From NCBI RefSeq assembly GCF_034087045.1, contig NZ_CP139247.1, positions 6,908,001 to 6,972,000 of the forward strand: a stretch of DNA of 64,000 bases, read 5' to 3'. Positions 18,111 through 28,269 of this stretch are shown in pieces. Below the pieces are notes generated by a model that was not told the DNA's origin, did no database searches, and worked only from the letters and a program-made list of their open reading frames with translations. Both the position numbers and the translations under genes were made by a program. Position 1 is the first letter of the stretch, and the number at the start of each line of letters is the position of its first letter. The stretch comes from Chitinophaga sancti. GTDB lineage: Bacteria > Bacteroidota > Bacteroidia > Chitinophagales > Chitinophagaceae.

Positions 18111-19709
18111 TTATTTAATAAACTTAATCTCCATAATCTTTTGCTCAAAATCAGTCGCAGGTACCAACGCCCGCGACTTGATCCGGGTCTTATAAGTATA
18201 CACAGTACTTACACTATAATCCAGGATCTTCGCAATCGCCTCATGCTCAATAATCCCCAACCGCATCAATGCAAATATGCGCAACGTCGCATTCAGCGTT
18301 TCGCCAGACTTCGGCCAGATCTGGTCCTCTGTTTTCAGCAACGCATTAAAGGATGCAATAAAGTTCGGGAACATCGTCAAAAAAACACTATCCAGCATAT
18401 TATACAAACTCTCCTTCTCTTCATTGATATGAATCCCCTTCATCAGATCGTTCACATCATTATACTTCTTCAGCTTTATATTATGCAAAGTATGCTGCTT
18501 TATCTTCTCCAACGTTTCTATATAAGAAGAACAGGTCTTAAAAAACAACCCGATCAATTCCTCCTTTATCTTCGACGACTCCCACAACTGTTCATTTACA
18601 TGCTCTAACTGTGCATTCTTCTCCTTGATCATCAGCTCGCTGGCCTTTATCTGCAATAGTTGCTTCCTGTAAATAAATAACAGGAAAAACAACACTACCG
18701 CCACAATCAAAAATGTCAAAAAGCCAATTAACAACTTATCCCGCTGATGTTGTTTCTCATCTATCATCTTCCCCGCCACCAACGGCAACAATGATTCTAT
18801 CTGCACGGCCCGGTTTTTCGCCCCATAAAAATTGGCATTGCGCGCCGCTGCCTGCATAAATATATAAGCGTCATTTGTATGGTTCATATGATATAACTCC
18901 TGCGCCAGCAGAAATATCGCCAACGTCTCCTTTGTTGAAGACCGTACATCCCCAATCGCCGCCAACGCTAAAAAAAGTACCTTATCCTTCCCCTTATATG
19001 CAGCCGCTATGCGCGTAGCCACCATTGCTATACGATGGGGTGACAACCGCTGCGCCATGATCAAATGGAAGAAATAGTCCGGGGTCAGACTTTTATGCCT
19101 CAATGAATCCGGCAAAAAAGCCAGGTCAACCGTTTTTTCAAAATCATTCACAGGCGTAATCACCTGCGCCTTTCTAAAATCCAGATCCGACTGGTCATAA
19201 TATCCCCTGGAAAAAAAAGGATCATTGTCATAATCCGCAATGCTTTGATTCAACCTCGCCCGCATAGTCAGGTAATCACTCCACTGCGCCTGTGTAAACC
19301 TGCTCGTATCTATTTTTCTGATTACGTCAAACGCTTCCTTATAAAATCCGGAAAAATATAAAGTATACCCCAACCTGATCTCACTCTCAATCAACTGATC
19401 CTTTTGATGAAACTGCTCTGCCAGGTTCACCATCTTCTTTACATACACATATGCAGAATCAAATTTAAAAGAAGAATATTCCTCATATATTTTTGAACAA
19501 AGATCATATTGCAGCGTAAAATTATTGCTGTCCGCATGAAGCAATGAAGACCGCAAATTACCTATCCGATTGATCCTCGTCAGGTCAAAATTGTTTTCTT
19601 TTTTCAACTCTGATTTCAGCACCTCCACCAAACTATCTGCATCAATATGCTGTGCATACCCCTGAAAAAATGCCAGTACAAAAACGGCTATAAATGTTAT
19701 TCTGTTCAT
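18111..19709 (-). CDS. DUF6377-type membrane regulator with C-terminal HTH
   Basis: 532 residues from the ATG at 19709, which places a signal peptide at the N-terminus (hydrophobic residues up to GYAQ); the 20 extra upstream codons would destroy it. A helical TPR-like periplasmic part (about residues 20-310) is followed by a transmembrane helix (LIGFLTFLIVAVVLFFLLFIY), a coiled coil (about 350-385) and a cytoplasmic part ending in a helix-turn-helix (HEAIAKILDYSVSTVYTY). This is the layout of DUF6377 regulators. It is transcribed divergently from the susC-susD-GH31 genes and is the likely regulator of that locus, sensing a periplasmic signal directly. Confidence 0.83.
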   Translation of the reverse strand: MNRITFIAVFVLAFFQGYAQHIDADSLVEVLKSELKKENNFDLTRINRIGNLRSSLLHADSNNFTLQYDLCSKIYEEYSSFKFDSAYVYVKKMVNLAEQFHQKDQLIESEIRLGYTLYFSGFYKEAFDVIRKIDTSRFTQAQWSDYLTMRARLNQSIADYDNDPFFSRGYYDQSDLDFRKAQVITPVNDFEKTVDLAFLPDSLRHKSLTPDYFFHLIMAQRLSPHRIAMVATRIAAAYKGKDKVLFLALAAIGDVRSSTKETLAIFLLAQELYHMNHTNDAYIFMQAAARNANFYGAKNRAVQIESLLPLVAGKMIDEKQHQRDKLLIGFLTFLIVAVVLFFLLFIYRKQLLQIKASELMIKEKNAQLEHVNEQLWESSKIKEELIGLFFKTCSSYIETLEKIKQHTLHNIKLKKYNDVNDLMKGIHINEEKESLYNMLDSVFLTMFPNFIASFNALLKTEDQIWPKSGETLNATLRIFALMRLGIIEHEAIAKILDYSVSTVYTYKTRIKSRALVPATDFEQKIMEIKFIK

Positions 19710-19923
19710 ATGTAAGTACCTTAAAAGTACATTTTTTGTCCTGAAACCTCTTAGATTTTTTGCCCCCAAAATGCTATCAACACACTGATTATCAATAATA
19801 AGTAATTAGATTTTTCACCCACCATCTCCCCCGTCAATACAAGTCGCTTAATTAGTGATTTATTTTGATCCGCTGCAGCGATGTTAAAAAATTTATCCAC
19901 GTTCTACTATTAAGCACTCCGTT

Positions 19924-22899
19924 ATGCTAAAAAATTTTTTTTGTCTAATCTTTATTCTGCTTGGATACACATCCTTTGGTCAAAACAGGACGATCACCGG
20001 CAAAGTCATTGATTCTACAACCAACGATCCGTTGCCAGGCGTAACGATCCGGGTGGTAGGATCTAAAGCAGGCACCACCACCGACGGCAATGGCTCATTT
20101 GTATTAAACATTAATACAGCTGACCAGGCACTCACTTTTTCTTCCATTGACTACCTCACGCAAACTGTCCGGCTCTCCAACCAAAACACACTGCTGGTAA
20201 AACTGGTCCAAAATGTCCAGGAACTAAAAGGTGTCGAAGTGGTCAGCGTCGGCTACGGTACATTGAACAGAAAGGAAGTTTCAAGTGCCATCACCCACGT
20301 GAGCGCGAACGAACTAAAAGCCGTAGCAGGCAATAACCCGCTCATGTCCCTCCAGGGAAAAGTAGCGGGATTGACCATCACCAACACTGCCACCGCCGAT
20401 CCAAACTCCTCTCCCAACATCCAGCTACGGGGCGTTTCTTCCCGAAGCGCAGGCCTGGGGCCACTGTATGTCATCAATGGAGTGCCCGGCGGTAATATCG
20501 ATAACATTAATCAGAATGATATCGAATCTATCGACGTGCTTAAAGGCGGTGCAGCATCTGCCATCTATGGCACCCGGGGTAGCAACGGCGTGATCATCAT
20601 CACTACCAAAAAGGGCACAGGCGATTCAAAACTGGTGTACAATGGCTACGTGAGCCTGGACAAAATCACCATGGCTCCCCGCGTGCTCACTGCCAGCGAG
20701 TTCCGGCAATACCGCGTTAATGCCACCCCAACCATGGGTATCGACTACGGCGCCAATACTGACTGGATGAAAGCAGTGACCCGCAATCCTACCTACGGCC
20801 AGAAGCATACCCTGCAGATCTCAGGCGGTACCGCAAATGATAACTACTTTGCCTCTGCCGACTACCGGAATGCCACCGGTATTGACCTTCGTGCCTATAA
20901 AAAGGAATATGGCGCACGTCTGAATGTGAACCATACCTCAAAGAGTAATGTCTATACCGTGGCGCTCAATGTGGCGCCCCGTTATATGAAAACCAGCAAC
21001 GCCGATCAATCCAACTTTAATAATGCGATAACGCTCAATCCAACTCAACCCGTGTACGATAGTACCGGCTATCATTATCTCAACACCGGTTTCTTCTCCA
21101 ACAACCCTGTTGAAAATGCCCGGTTGATCAAAAGTCAGGCTGAGATAAAAGAACTGGATATGAGCGGTTCTGTAAGAGTGAACATCCTGAAGAACCTGTA
21201 TTCAACAGCGACCATCTCCAATATTAAATCCTCTTATAAGAACCTTTATTTCCGTCCGTCTACCATGACCACCATCGTGCATACAGGACAAACGACTAAA
21301 ACAAACTATGCCTCACAGGAGCAGGTGGACAACGATCAGCAGAACATTGAATGGACCATCAATTATGGCCTGAACTATCACCAACACCATTTCAAATTAC
21401 TGGGTGGCTATTCCTATAGTTATTTTAATTACCAGCAATTCAGTGCCAACAACTACGATTTTCCATTCGATACTTTTGAATGGAACAACCTGGGTTCCGG
21501 TACCTGGAATGGTGGCGACAAAGGCAATGGTCAGAGCGCTGTGTCCTCTACGCAAAACGATTCCCGGCTTGCAGCATTCTTTGGCAGGATCAACTATGAC
21601 TTTGATAATAAGTACATCCTCACTGCCAGCATTCGTCACGAAGGTTCATCCAAGTTCGGTACTGACAATAAATGGGGGAACTTCCCTGCCGTATCCCTTG
21701 CATGGCGAATCTCTGACGAGAACTTCATGAAAGATAAGATCAGCTGGCTGAACGACCTGAAACTGAGAGCTGACTACGGCATCACCGGCAACCAGGATTT
21801 CGGTAACTACCTTTCCCTGCTGCTCTATGGTGGTTATGGATACTTCACCTTCAATGGTGTTACCTACCAGGTATATGGCCCTTCACAGAATGTGAACCCC
21901 GACCTGAGTTGGGAAAAAGCGATCAACTTTAACGCAGGCATCGACTTCGATATCTTCAATAGCCGCTTATCCGGTTCACTCAACTACTATGTACGTACCA
22001 ACAAAGATCTGTTAGGATATTATAACGTACCACTGCCACCGAACTCTCAGTCACAAACATTCACCAATGTGGGTACTATGAAGAACTCCGGTCTGGAAGT
22101 ACAATTGAATGCACAGGTCATCCGGAAAAGTGACTTCAATTATAATATCTCCTTCACCACCGCCCTTAATAATAACAAGTTCGTTTCCTTCTCCAACAAG
22201 GTGTATCAGGGCTCTCCTTACCTCGATCTGGCAGGATTACCAGCTCCCGGTAGCCCAGGTACAATTCAGCGTGTACAGGAAGGCCACCGCATCGGTGAAT
22301 TCTATATGTTAAGATCAGCAGGTGTAGATGAAAATGGTGCATTGCTGGTCTATAAAAAAGATGGTACTATCGTCACCGCCAACAATGCCAATGCAGATGA
22401 CAAACAATTTGTAGGTAATGGTCTGCCTAAATTTACCGGTTCACTTGGCAATGTATTCACCTATAAAAACTGGGACCTGAACATCTTCTTCCGTGGCAAC
22501 TTTGGCTATAAGATCTTCAACATGCAGGCATTCTACATCGGTACGCCTGCTACACAAACAGATGCCAATACATTGCGCTCTGCCTACGATCCGGGTAGTA
22601 AATATGCGAAGCTGACCAGTTCATCTACATTATCACTGGCCTCCGATTACTTCCTCGAATCAGGTTCATTTGTTAAGATTGATAATGTGACACTGGGCTA
22701 CAGCCATGCTGTCAAATCCAAATTCATGCAAGCCTTCAGGGTGTATGCAGCTGCCAGCAACCTGCATACTTTCACCAGCTTCAAAGGTGGTGACCCTGAC
22801 CTGTATCCTGTGAACGGCTTAACACCCGGGGTACAAGGTAATTTAAATTTCTATCCGGCTACAATCCAGTTCCTGGGCGGCTTACAGGTAACCTTCTAA
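19924..22899 (+). CDS. SusC/RagA family TonB-dependent outer-membrane transporter
   Basis: 991 residues: signal peptide (to TSFGQ), a carboxypeptidase-regulatory-like beta domain (about 24-100, ITGKVIDSTTNDPLPGVTIRV), a TonB-box-like VEVVSVGYG, a plug domain (about 110-225, including IESIDVLKGGAASAIYGTRG) and a beta-barrel ending in phenylalanine (LQVTF). No STN domain. It imports oligosaccharides with its SusD partner, whose gene starts 11 bases downstream. With GH31 next in line, alpha-glucans or related alpha-glucosides are the likely ligand (inference from the neighbour). Confidence 0.95.
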   Translation: MLKNFFCLIFILLGYTSFGQNRTITGKVIDSTTNDPLPGVTIRVVGSKAGTTTDGNGSFVLNINTADQALTFSSIDYLTQTVRLSNQNTLLVKLVQNVQELKGVEVVSVGYGTLNRKEVSSAITHVSANELKAVAGNNPLMSLQGKVAGLTITNTATADPNSSPNIQLRGVSSRSAGLGPLYVINGVPGGNIDNINQNDIESIDVLKGGAASAIYGTRGSNGVIIITTKKGTGDSKLVYNGYVSLDKITMAPRVLTASEFRQYRVNATPTMGIDYGANTDWMKAVTRNPTYGQKHTLQISGGTANDNYFASADYRNATGIDLRAYKKEYGARLNVNHTSKSNVYTVALNVAPRYMKTSNADQSNFNNAITLNPTQPVYDSTGYHYLNTGFFSNNPVENARLIKSQAEIKELDMSGSVRVNILKNLYSTATISNIKSSYKNLYFRPSTMTTIVHTGQTTKTNYASQEQVDNDQQNIEWTINYGLNYHQHHFKLLGGYSYSYFNYQQFSANNYDFPFDTFEWNNLGSGTWNGGDKGNGQSAVSSTQNDSRLAAFFGRINYDFDNKYILTASIRHEGSSKFGTDNKWGNFPAVSLAWRISDENFMKDKISWLNDLKLRADYGITGNQDFGNYLSLLLYGGYGYFTFNGVTYQVYGPSQNVNPDLSWEKAINFNAGIDFDIFNSRLSGSLNYYVRTNKDLLGYYNVPLPPNSQSQTFTNVGTMKNSGLEVQLNAQVIRKSDFNYNISFTTALNNNKFVSFSNKVYQGSPYLDLAGLPAPGSPGTIQRVQEGHRIGEFYMLRSAGVDENGALLVYKKDGTIVTANNANADDKQFVGNGLPKFTGSLGNVFTYKNWDLNIFFRGNFGYKIFNMQAFYIGTPATQTDANTLRSAYDPGSKYAKLTSSSTLSLASDYFLESGSFVKIDNVTLGYSHAVKSKFMQAFRVYAAASNLHTFTSFKGGDPDLYPVNGLTPGVQGNLNFYPATIQFLGGLQVTF

Positions 22900-22910
22900 A
22901 AAAGACAATC

Positions 22911-24641
22911 ATGAAAAATAACTATATAGTGAAAGCTGCACTGACCACATTACTGATCTTTGGCAGCTGTACAAAACTGGATGAAACAGTATACGACAAA
23001 GTTGACGCTGGCCAGTTCCTCACAAGAAGAGATGATGTGATCAGAGATTTTCTTCGTCCATTTGAACATGCGTATTGGAGCATTCAGGGAAATGATATCT
23101 ATGCCGCCGGCGAAAACGCTTCCGACGAAATAGGAACATACAACCGTCAGGGTGACTGGCAGGATGGTAACTACTACCAACGTATGCACTACCATACATG
23201 GACTACACAGGATGGCTTTACAAGTGGTGCCTGGACTGCATTTTACCAGGGTATCGTATTGGCCACCAACTCCCTGCAGGATATGGAAAGTATAACTGAC
23301 CCTGCTAAACTCAATATCACTGCTACCGAACTAGCAGATTTCAAAGCAGAACTCAGAACACTGAGAGCCTGGTTTTACCTGCGTGCATTTGATTTCTATC
23401 GCAACATTGAAATCATCACCGATGTAAAACATACCACTACCGGCAATAAACAATCCACACCAGCCGAAACCTTCGCTTACATCGAGTCCGAATTAAAAGC
23501 TGCCATCCCTGATCTGCCTAAAAGAGCAGACTTAGGCAGCAACGGTATTGGCCGCTGGACACAGGCAGGAGCAGCAGCATTGCTGGTACGCCTCTACCTG
23601 AATGCACAGGCATATATCAACACAGATAGGTATACTGATTGCGCCACCGTAGCACAGGATATCATTGATGGTAAATATGGTGCCTATGCACTGGATACCC
23701 GTTGGGATGCGCCGTTTGATTATACAAACAGCACGGTCAATTCAGAAACTATTTACGGTTTCCCCTGTACACTATCACGTACCCACTGGCAATACGATGG
23801 CGGTATGTACTTTTGGAGTCTCACATACGATGCAGCTCCTTTGTATTGTAAGTTTACTGATTTTGGTCAGTCAAATCCAAGATTTGCATTACAACCTGGC
23901 AGAGATGTAGACAGTGTGGAATATCCATTTGCACTGGGAAAACCATTTGTAAAATTCCAACACTACCCTGACGATTATCGGCTTAAATTGTACAAGAACC
24001 TGGGCAACAGCACCCGTGAAGGTATGTTCCTCTTCGGTTACCTGCCTTTCGAACGTTCTGTGAATGGTGCAACAGTGCCAGATACGGTTCGTGGTAACAA
24101 AGGATCTTACCCTTTATTTATCCGCGACCAGGTAGGTTGGTTCCTCGATGCAAAACCAGGTACAGTCATTGCTGACAAAGAATCCAACATGAATCATGCG
24201 GATCATAATTCAGGCATATTTATGTTGAAATATCCGATGTATCCTACACCTGATGCCAACCGTATTACATCCGCCTATGCAGAAGTACGTTTGTCAGAAA
24301 TCTATTATTCACTTGCTGAATGCAAATACAGGGCTGGAGATAAGGCTAGTGCTGCCGTGTTACTGAATGCCGTTCGCAAACGTAACTATCCTGAAGGTTC
24401 TACAAGTCTGTATAAAACCGATGGTAGTCAGCTAACCGATCAGGAGATGCTGGATGAATGGGGTCGTGAATTCCTGGGAGAAAACCGTCGTCGTACAGAC
24501 CTGGTTCGCTGGGGCGTATTTAACACCGGCACCTGGTGGGACAAACAACCTGATGCTGACAATCATACGGCCATCTTCCCTATCGGAAAAGATATTATGG
24601 GAGCCAATCCACAACTGGTGCAGAATCCCGGCTATGAATGA
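22911..24641 (+). CDS. SusD/RagB family nutrient-binding lipoprotein
   Basis: 576 residues with a lipoprotein signal (LLIFGSC, Cys near residue 21). SusD-like features include the helical TPR scaffold, LRAWFYLRAFDFYRNI around residue 150, the RLSEIYYSLAECKYRAGD stretch near residue 465, and the C-terminal GREFLGENRRRTDLVRWG motif with an ending typical of the family (NPQLVQNPGYE). It caps the SusC barrel on the cell surface and binds glycan. It lies between susC (11 bases upstream) and the GH31 gene (22 bases downstream), so the three are one operon. Confidence 0.95.
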   Translation: MKNNYIVKAALTTLLIFGSCTKLDETVYDKVDAGQFLTRRDDVIRDFLRPFEHAYWSIQGNDIYAAGENASDEIGTYNRQGDWQDGNYYQRMHYHTWTTQDGFTSGAWTAFYQGIVLATNSLQDMESITDPAKLNITATELADFKAELRTLRAWFYLRAFDFYRNIEIITDVKHTTTGNKQSTPAETFAYIESELKAAIPDLPKRADLGSNGIGRWTQAGAAALLVRLYLNAQAYINTDRYTDCATVAQDIIDGKYGAYALDTRWDAPFDYTNSTVNSETIYGFPCTLSRTHWQYDGGMYFWSLTYDAAPLYCKFTDFGQSNPRFALQPGRDVDSVEYPFALGKPFVKFQHYPDDYRLKLYKNLGNSTREGMFLFGYLPFERSVNGATVPDTVRGNKGSYPLFIRDQVGWFLDAKPGTVIADKESNMNHADHNSGIFMLKYPMYPTPDANRITSAYAEVRLSEIYYSLAECKYRAGDKASAAVLLNAVRKRNYPEGSTSLYKTDGSQLTDQEMLDEWGREFLGENRRRTDLVRWGVFNTGTWWDKQPDADNHTAIFPIGKDIMGANPQLVQNPGYE

Positions 24642-24663
24642 TTATTAATAAACAATACAATAG

Positions 24664-26802
24664 ATGATTCAAGTTTCAAAATGTTTCCTGTTCTTCCTGG
24701 GTGTCATGTGCTGGGGTGCGGTAAATGCGCAAAAGATCCCTATCCGACAGTCAGGTCTGGTGGGCAATTCTATTGCTGAATTTATTCCGGAAGGCTTTGA
24801 TCCATCGAAAACACCTTCATTAATGCTGCAACGTGAGCCGGCGATAAAAGGTAAGGTGCCTGCTAACTGGAAAGTAGTACCTGAATTTAATGGAACAGGT
24901 GCAAGTGTTAAACTAGATGAAGAAATCAGTTTATATGGTGGTGGAGAAGTAACAGGACCGCTGCTGAGAAACGGTCAGACAATCAAACTCTGGAATACCG
25001 ACAATGGTGCATATGGTACGGATAGTGGCAAGCGACTGTACCAGACACACCCATGGGTAATTGGTGTAAGAAAAGACGGTTCTGCATTCGGCGTGCTCTT
25101 TGAAAGTCAGTGGAAATCTACACTGACCACCCAATCAGACAAGGTATCTTTTAATACAGAAGGCGGTACACGCTTCCGGGTATTTGTGATCGATCGCTCC
25201 TCTCCGCAGGAAGTAGTGAAAGGATTGGCAGAATTAACAGGCACCATGGAAATGCCGCCAAGATGGGCATTGGGCTATCAGCAATGCAGGTTCTCTTACC
25301 TCACGGAACAACGGGTAAGAGAGATTGCCGATACCTTCCGGCTCAAACAAATTCCTTGTGATGCGATCTGGATGGATATTGATTATATGGAAGGCTTCCG
25401 GATCTTTACTTTTAATAAAAAGAATTTCCCGGATCCGAAACAGCTCAATGCCGATCTGCATGCATAGAACTTTCATTCCATCTTTATGATAGATCCCGGT
25501 GTGAAAGCTGATCCTGCTTATTCCGTATACCAGTCTGGTACAGCGCAGGATGTATGGGTGAAAGATAGCACCGGAAAAGAATATCATGGCAAAGTATGGC
25601 CAGGTGATTGTGCCTTCCCTGATTTCACGATTCCTCGTACACGGCAGTGGTGGTCCGGGTTGTACCGCAACTTCATGGCCAATGGTATAGATGGTATCTG
25701 GAATGATATGAACGAACCCGCTGTAATGGATGGGAACCTGGGTACCATGCCATACAACACGCCGCATCGTGGGGGTGGTACATTACCCGCAGGTCCACAC
25801 CTGTTATATCACAATGCTTATGGCAGACTGATGGTACAGGCTACCCGCGAAGGTGTGATGGCAGCCAATCCGGATAAAAGACCTTTCATACTCACCCGTG
25901 CAAATTTACTGGGAGGACAGCGCTTTGCTGCTACCTGGACGGGTGATAACCTGGCAGATGCACGGTTTATGAAAGTATCAGTTCCTATGTCAATTACATT
26001 GGGCTTGTCAGGACAGCCTTTCAGCGGACCGGATATCGGAGGTTTCCTGGAAAATACATCTAAAGAATTATGGGCAGACTGGATTGGATTTGGTGCGCTG
26101 TTGCCATTTGCAAGAGGCCATGCCTGCGAAGGAACGAATAACAAAGAACCATGGGCGTTTGGACCGGATATCGAAAAGACATCCCGCATTGCACTGGAAC
26201 GCAGGTATCGGTTATTACCTTATCTCTATACGTTGTTTTACAAGGCACATCAGACAGGGTTACCCATTATGCAGCCTGTCTTCTTTGATGATCCGGCAGA
26301 TGCAAGGTTGAGAGCAGAAGAACAGGCATTCCTGTTAGGTGAAGATCTGCTGGTCATCCCTTCATTTGCACAGAACCCTGCATTGCCAAAAGGTAAATGG
26401 GAACAATTGCAATTGATTGACGGAGATAGTCAGGATGCGCATCAGGCAAGATTACTGATCAAAGGGGGGTGCATTCTTCCAGTAGGAAAAGCAATACAGC
26501 ATACAAATGATAATTCATTAGAGGAACTGACATTGTTTATTTCTCTGGATGGTACAGGCAAGGCGAAGGGAGAATTGTACTGGGATGCTGGTGAAGGCTG
26601 GGGTTTTAAGAAAGGAGAATATTGTCAGTTAACTTTTCAGGCGAAAGAGGAAAAGGGAGTGACTAAAATTAGTCTCGCTTCAAGGAATGGGAAGTATGAT
26701 ATAGACAAAGAGATCCATCATGTAAATGCAATCGTAATAAAAAATGGAGAGCAGTATGAGGGAGTGATTACACTCAAAGGCGGGGAGATAAAAACGAATT
26801 GA
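24664..26802 (+). pseudogene. glycoside hydrolase family 31 (alpha-glucosidase-like), interrupted by one in-frame TAG
   Basis: One continuous frame of 712 codons broken only by TAG at 25465-25467 (codon 268). The upstream part (24664-25467) has a signal peptide, the GH31 beta-sandwich (LYGGGEVTGPLLRNGQ) and the start of the barrel (CDAIWMDIDYMEGF). The downstream part (from 25468, first ATG 25486) has the nucleophile motif GIWNDMNEPAVMD, the acid/base region WTGDN and the C-terminal beta domains. The protein reads LNADLHA-stop-NFHSIFMIDPG; family members normally have Lys after LHA, so AAG to TAG is the simplest cause. Neither half holds a complete active site, so the gene is probably inactive unless the stop is read through or is a sequencing error. 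Last gene of the susC-susD operon. Confidence 0.85.
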
Positions 26803-26828
26803 TTATGGTTTGAATCAGGTCCACATCA

Positions 26829-26866
26829 AAAGGCATCGACGATTGTCGGTGCCTTTCTGTTTTTTT
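26829..26866 (+). terminator. terminator of the susC-susD-GH31 operon
   Basis: Twelve-base stem (26829-26840 with 26845-26856) with a GATT loop, followed within five bases by seven T, 27 bases after the GH31 stop. Confidence 0.8.
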
Positions 26867-26969
26867 ATCTTTATATTATTATGCCCGTGTAGATCAGCTG
26901 GATGTCTCGGAAAATATTCTCTTCTACTTTATCAACCCGGCCTTTTATTGATGACATTTTTATACGAAA

Positions 26970-27002
26970 TTTGTTTTTTATAAAATTAATTATATATCTT
27001 TG
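26970..27002 (+). promoter_or_regulatory. promoter of the second tRNA-Gly
   Basis: TTTG (26970-26973) and TATCTTTG (26995-27002), followed 4 bases later by TCCCAACG, exactly as at the first tRNA-Gly locus. Confidence 0.7.
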
Positions 27003-27039
27003 CCGTCCCAACGGAAAAAGCCGGTGGTATAATACAAAC

Positions 27040-27112
<73 letters not shown>

Positions 27113-27120
27113 CAAAAATA

Positions 27121-27154
27121 AAGGGTGTATCGATAATACGATATGCCCTTTTTT
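27121..27154 (+). terminator. terminator of the second tRNA-Gly
   Basis: Stem of 12 pairs including two G-T pairs (27121-27132 with 27139-27150), 6-base loop, running into T residues, 8 bases after the tRNA. Confidence 0.75.
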
Positions 27155-27231
27155 CATTTAGTCGACTGCCGGAAACGTCCACTTGTTTACCAGAAGTCAC
27201 TCTCACAAATAGAAATAATATCTAATATCTG

Positions 27232-27239
27232 TACCTTTG
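27232..27239 (+). promoter_or_regulatory. -7 box of the membrane coiled-coil gene
   Basis: TACCTTTG matches TAnnTTTG and ends 19 bases before the ATG at 27259. Confidence 0.45.
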
Positions 27240-27258
27240 CATCCTATTTAATATCCCT

Positions 27259-28218
27259 ATGCTAACAACTAAAGAGAACAGCGCACCTCTATCTGAGGAG
27301 GCTATTATCAAAATTAAAGAGTTCCGCTACGACTTCTGGAAATTTTTCCTGGGCACCTTCATCATTGGGGTAGCCGGCATTATTACCACCTGTATTTATA
27401 AAGGCTATGAGCTAAAGATCTCTTCCCGCCAAACGGAGAATGAATACCTGAACTCCTATATCACCCAATACAATAACCTGTATACCTCCGACTCTCTCGG
27501 TAAATACGACAAGATTGCCGAGATGTTCGAAGTACTGTCTATCGCCACTACCGATGCTGATATGCAACAGCGATGGGATTCTCTGAGACGTTATTTTCAG
27601 GGCAAGATCCAGTTGATCACTGATTCTATCGGCAAGTACAAAGATTCTGTTGCGGTAGCGTCTATCAAGGTAGATAGCTTTAAACAGGTGCAGCAGGACC
27701 TGGAAGTAAAGATCAATACCCTCGCCAAAACGAAGTCAGAAGGGAATAATGATAAGATCGTAAAACTACAGGTACAACAGGAACAGTTGAGAGACAGTGT
27801 TTCGACCAGGCAATTACAACTCAACAGGTTTGCAAATATCAAACTGAATGCGGAGAAATATGCCCAGGAACGCATGATCCATCCGCCTACGTCATTACCT
27901 ACTGCTGAAAAGAATTATGAAATTGTGTATGACCTGGATAGATATACTGCACTGGGTAATACAAGTGAGATCATTGAAGGGATTGCAGTGAAGATAAATA
28001 GTATCAATGAGCAGACAGGTGCTATTTCAATAACAGTGGATAAAAATGATCACAATGCACAGACACTGGAATTGAAGCCGGGAAGTAGTACGCCGATGCT
28101 GACGTTTGGTGATGATACCTTTCAGGTGAAGGTTACGATGAAGAGTTGTGAGGCACATATTATGCCCGGAAAGAAAGTAGCGAAGTACCAGATTATTGTA
28201 CAGAAGCTGAAAGCATAA
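27259..28218 (+). CDS. membrane-anchored coiled-coil hypothetical protein
   Basis: 319 residues. A short cytoplasmic N-terminus leads into one transmembrane helix (about residues 29-47, FFLGTFIIGVAGIITTCIY). A long helical and coiled-coil stretch follows (about 85-205, rich in Lys, Gln, Glu, Asp and Ser), then a small C-terminal domain of about 100 residues that reads as beta-rich (GIAVKINSINEQTGAISITV). No catalytic motif or named family is recognised. The architecture suggests an envelope sensor or scaffold with a C-terminal domain outside the membrane. Convergent with the DUF4157 gene. Confidence 0.65.
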   Translation: MLTTKENSAPLSEEAIIKIKEFRYDFWKFFLGTFIIGVAGIITTCIYKGYELKISSRQTENEYLNSYITQYNNLYTSDSLGKYDKIAEMFEVLSIATTDADMQQRWDSLRRYFQGKIQLITDSIGKYKDSVAVASIKVDSFKQVQQDLEVKINTLAKTKSEGNNDKIVKLQVQQEQLRDSVSTRQLQLNRFANIKLNAEKYAQERMIHPPTSLPTAEKNYEIVYDLDRYTALGNTSEIIEGIAVKINSINEQTGAISITVDKNDHNAQTLELKPGSSTPMLTFGDDTFQVKVTMKSCEAHIMPGKKVAKYQIIVQKLKA

Positions 28219-28238
28219 ACCATTACCATATTCTTCCT

Positions 28239-28269
28239 AAATGCACCAATAAATATTGTTGGTGCATTT
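28239..28269 (+). terminator. shared terminator-like hairpin between convergent genes
   Basis: Eleven-base perfect stem (28239-28249 with 28259-28269) with a 9-base loop between the coiled-coil gene and the convergent DUF4157 gene, whose stop codon it touches. T-runs are short on both sides. Confidence 0.5.

Noticed and set aside
24664..26802. TAG read as an amino acid (recoding)
   Set aside because: Another gene in the window ends in TAG and no downstream recoding structure is evident; a point mutation is simpler.
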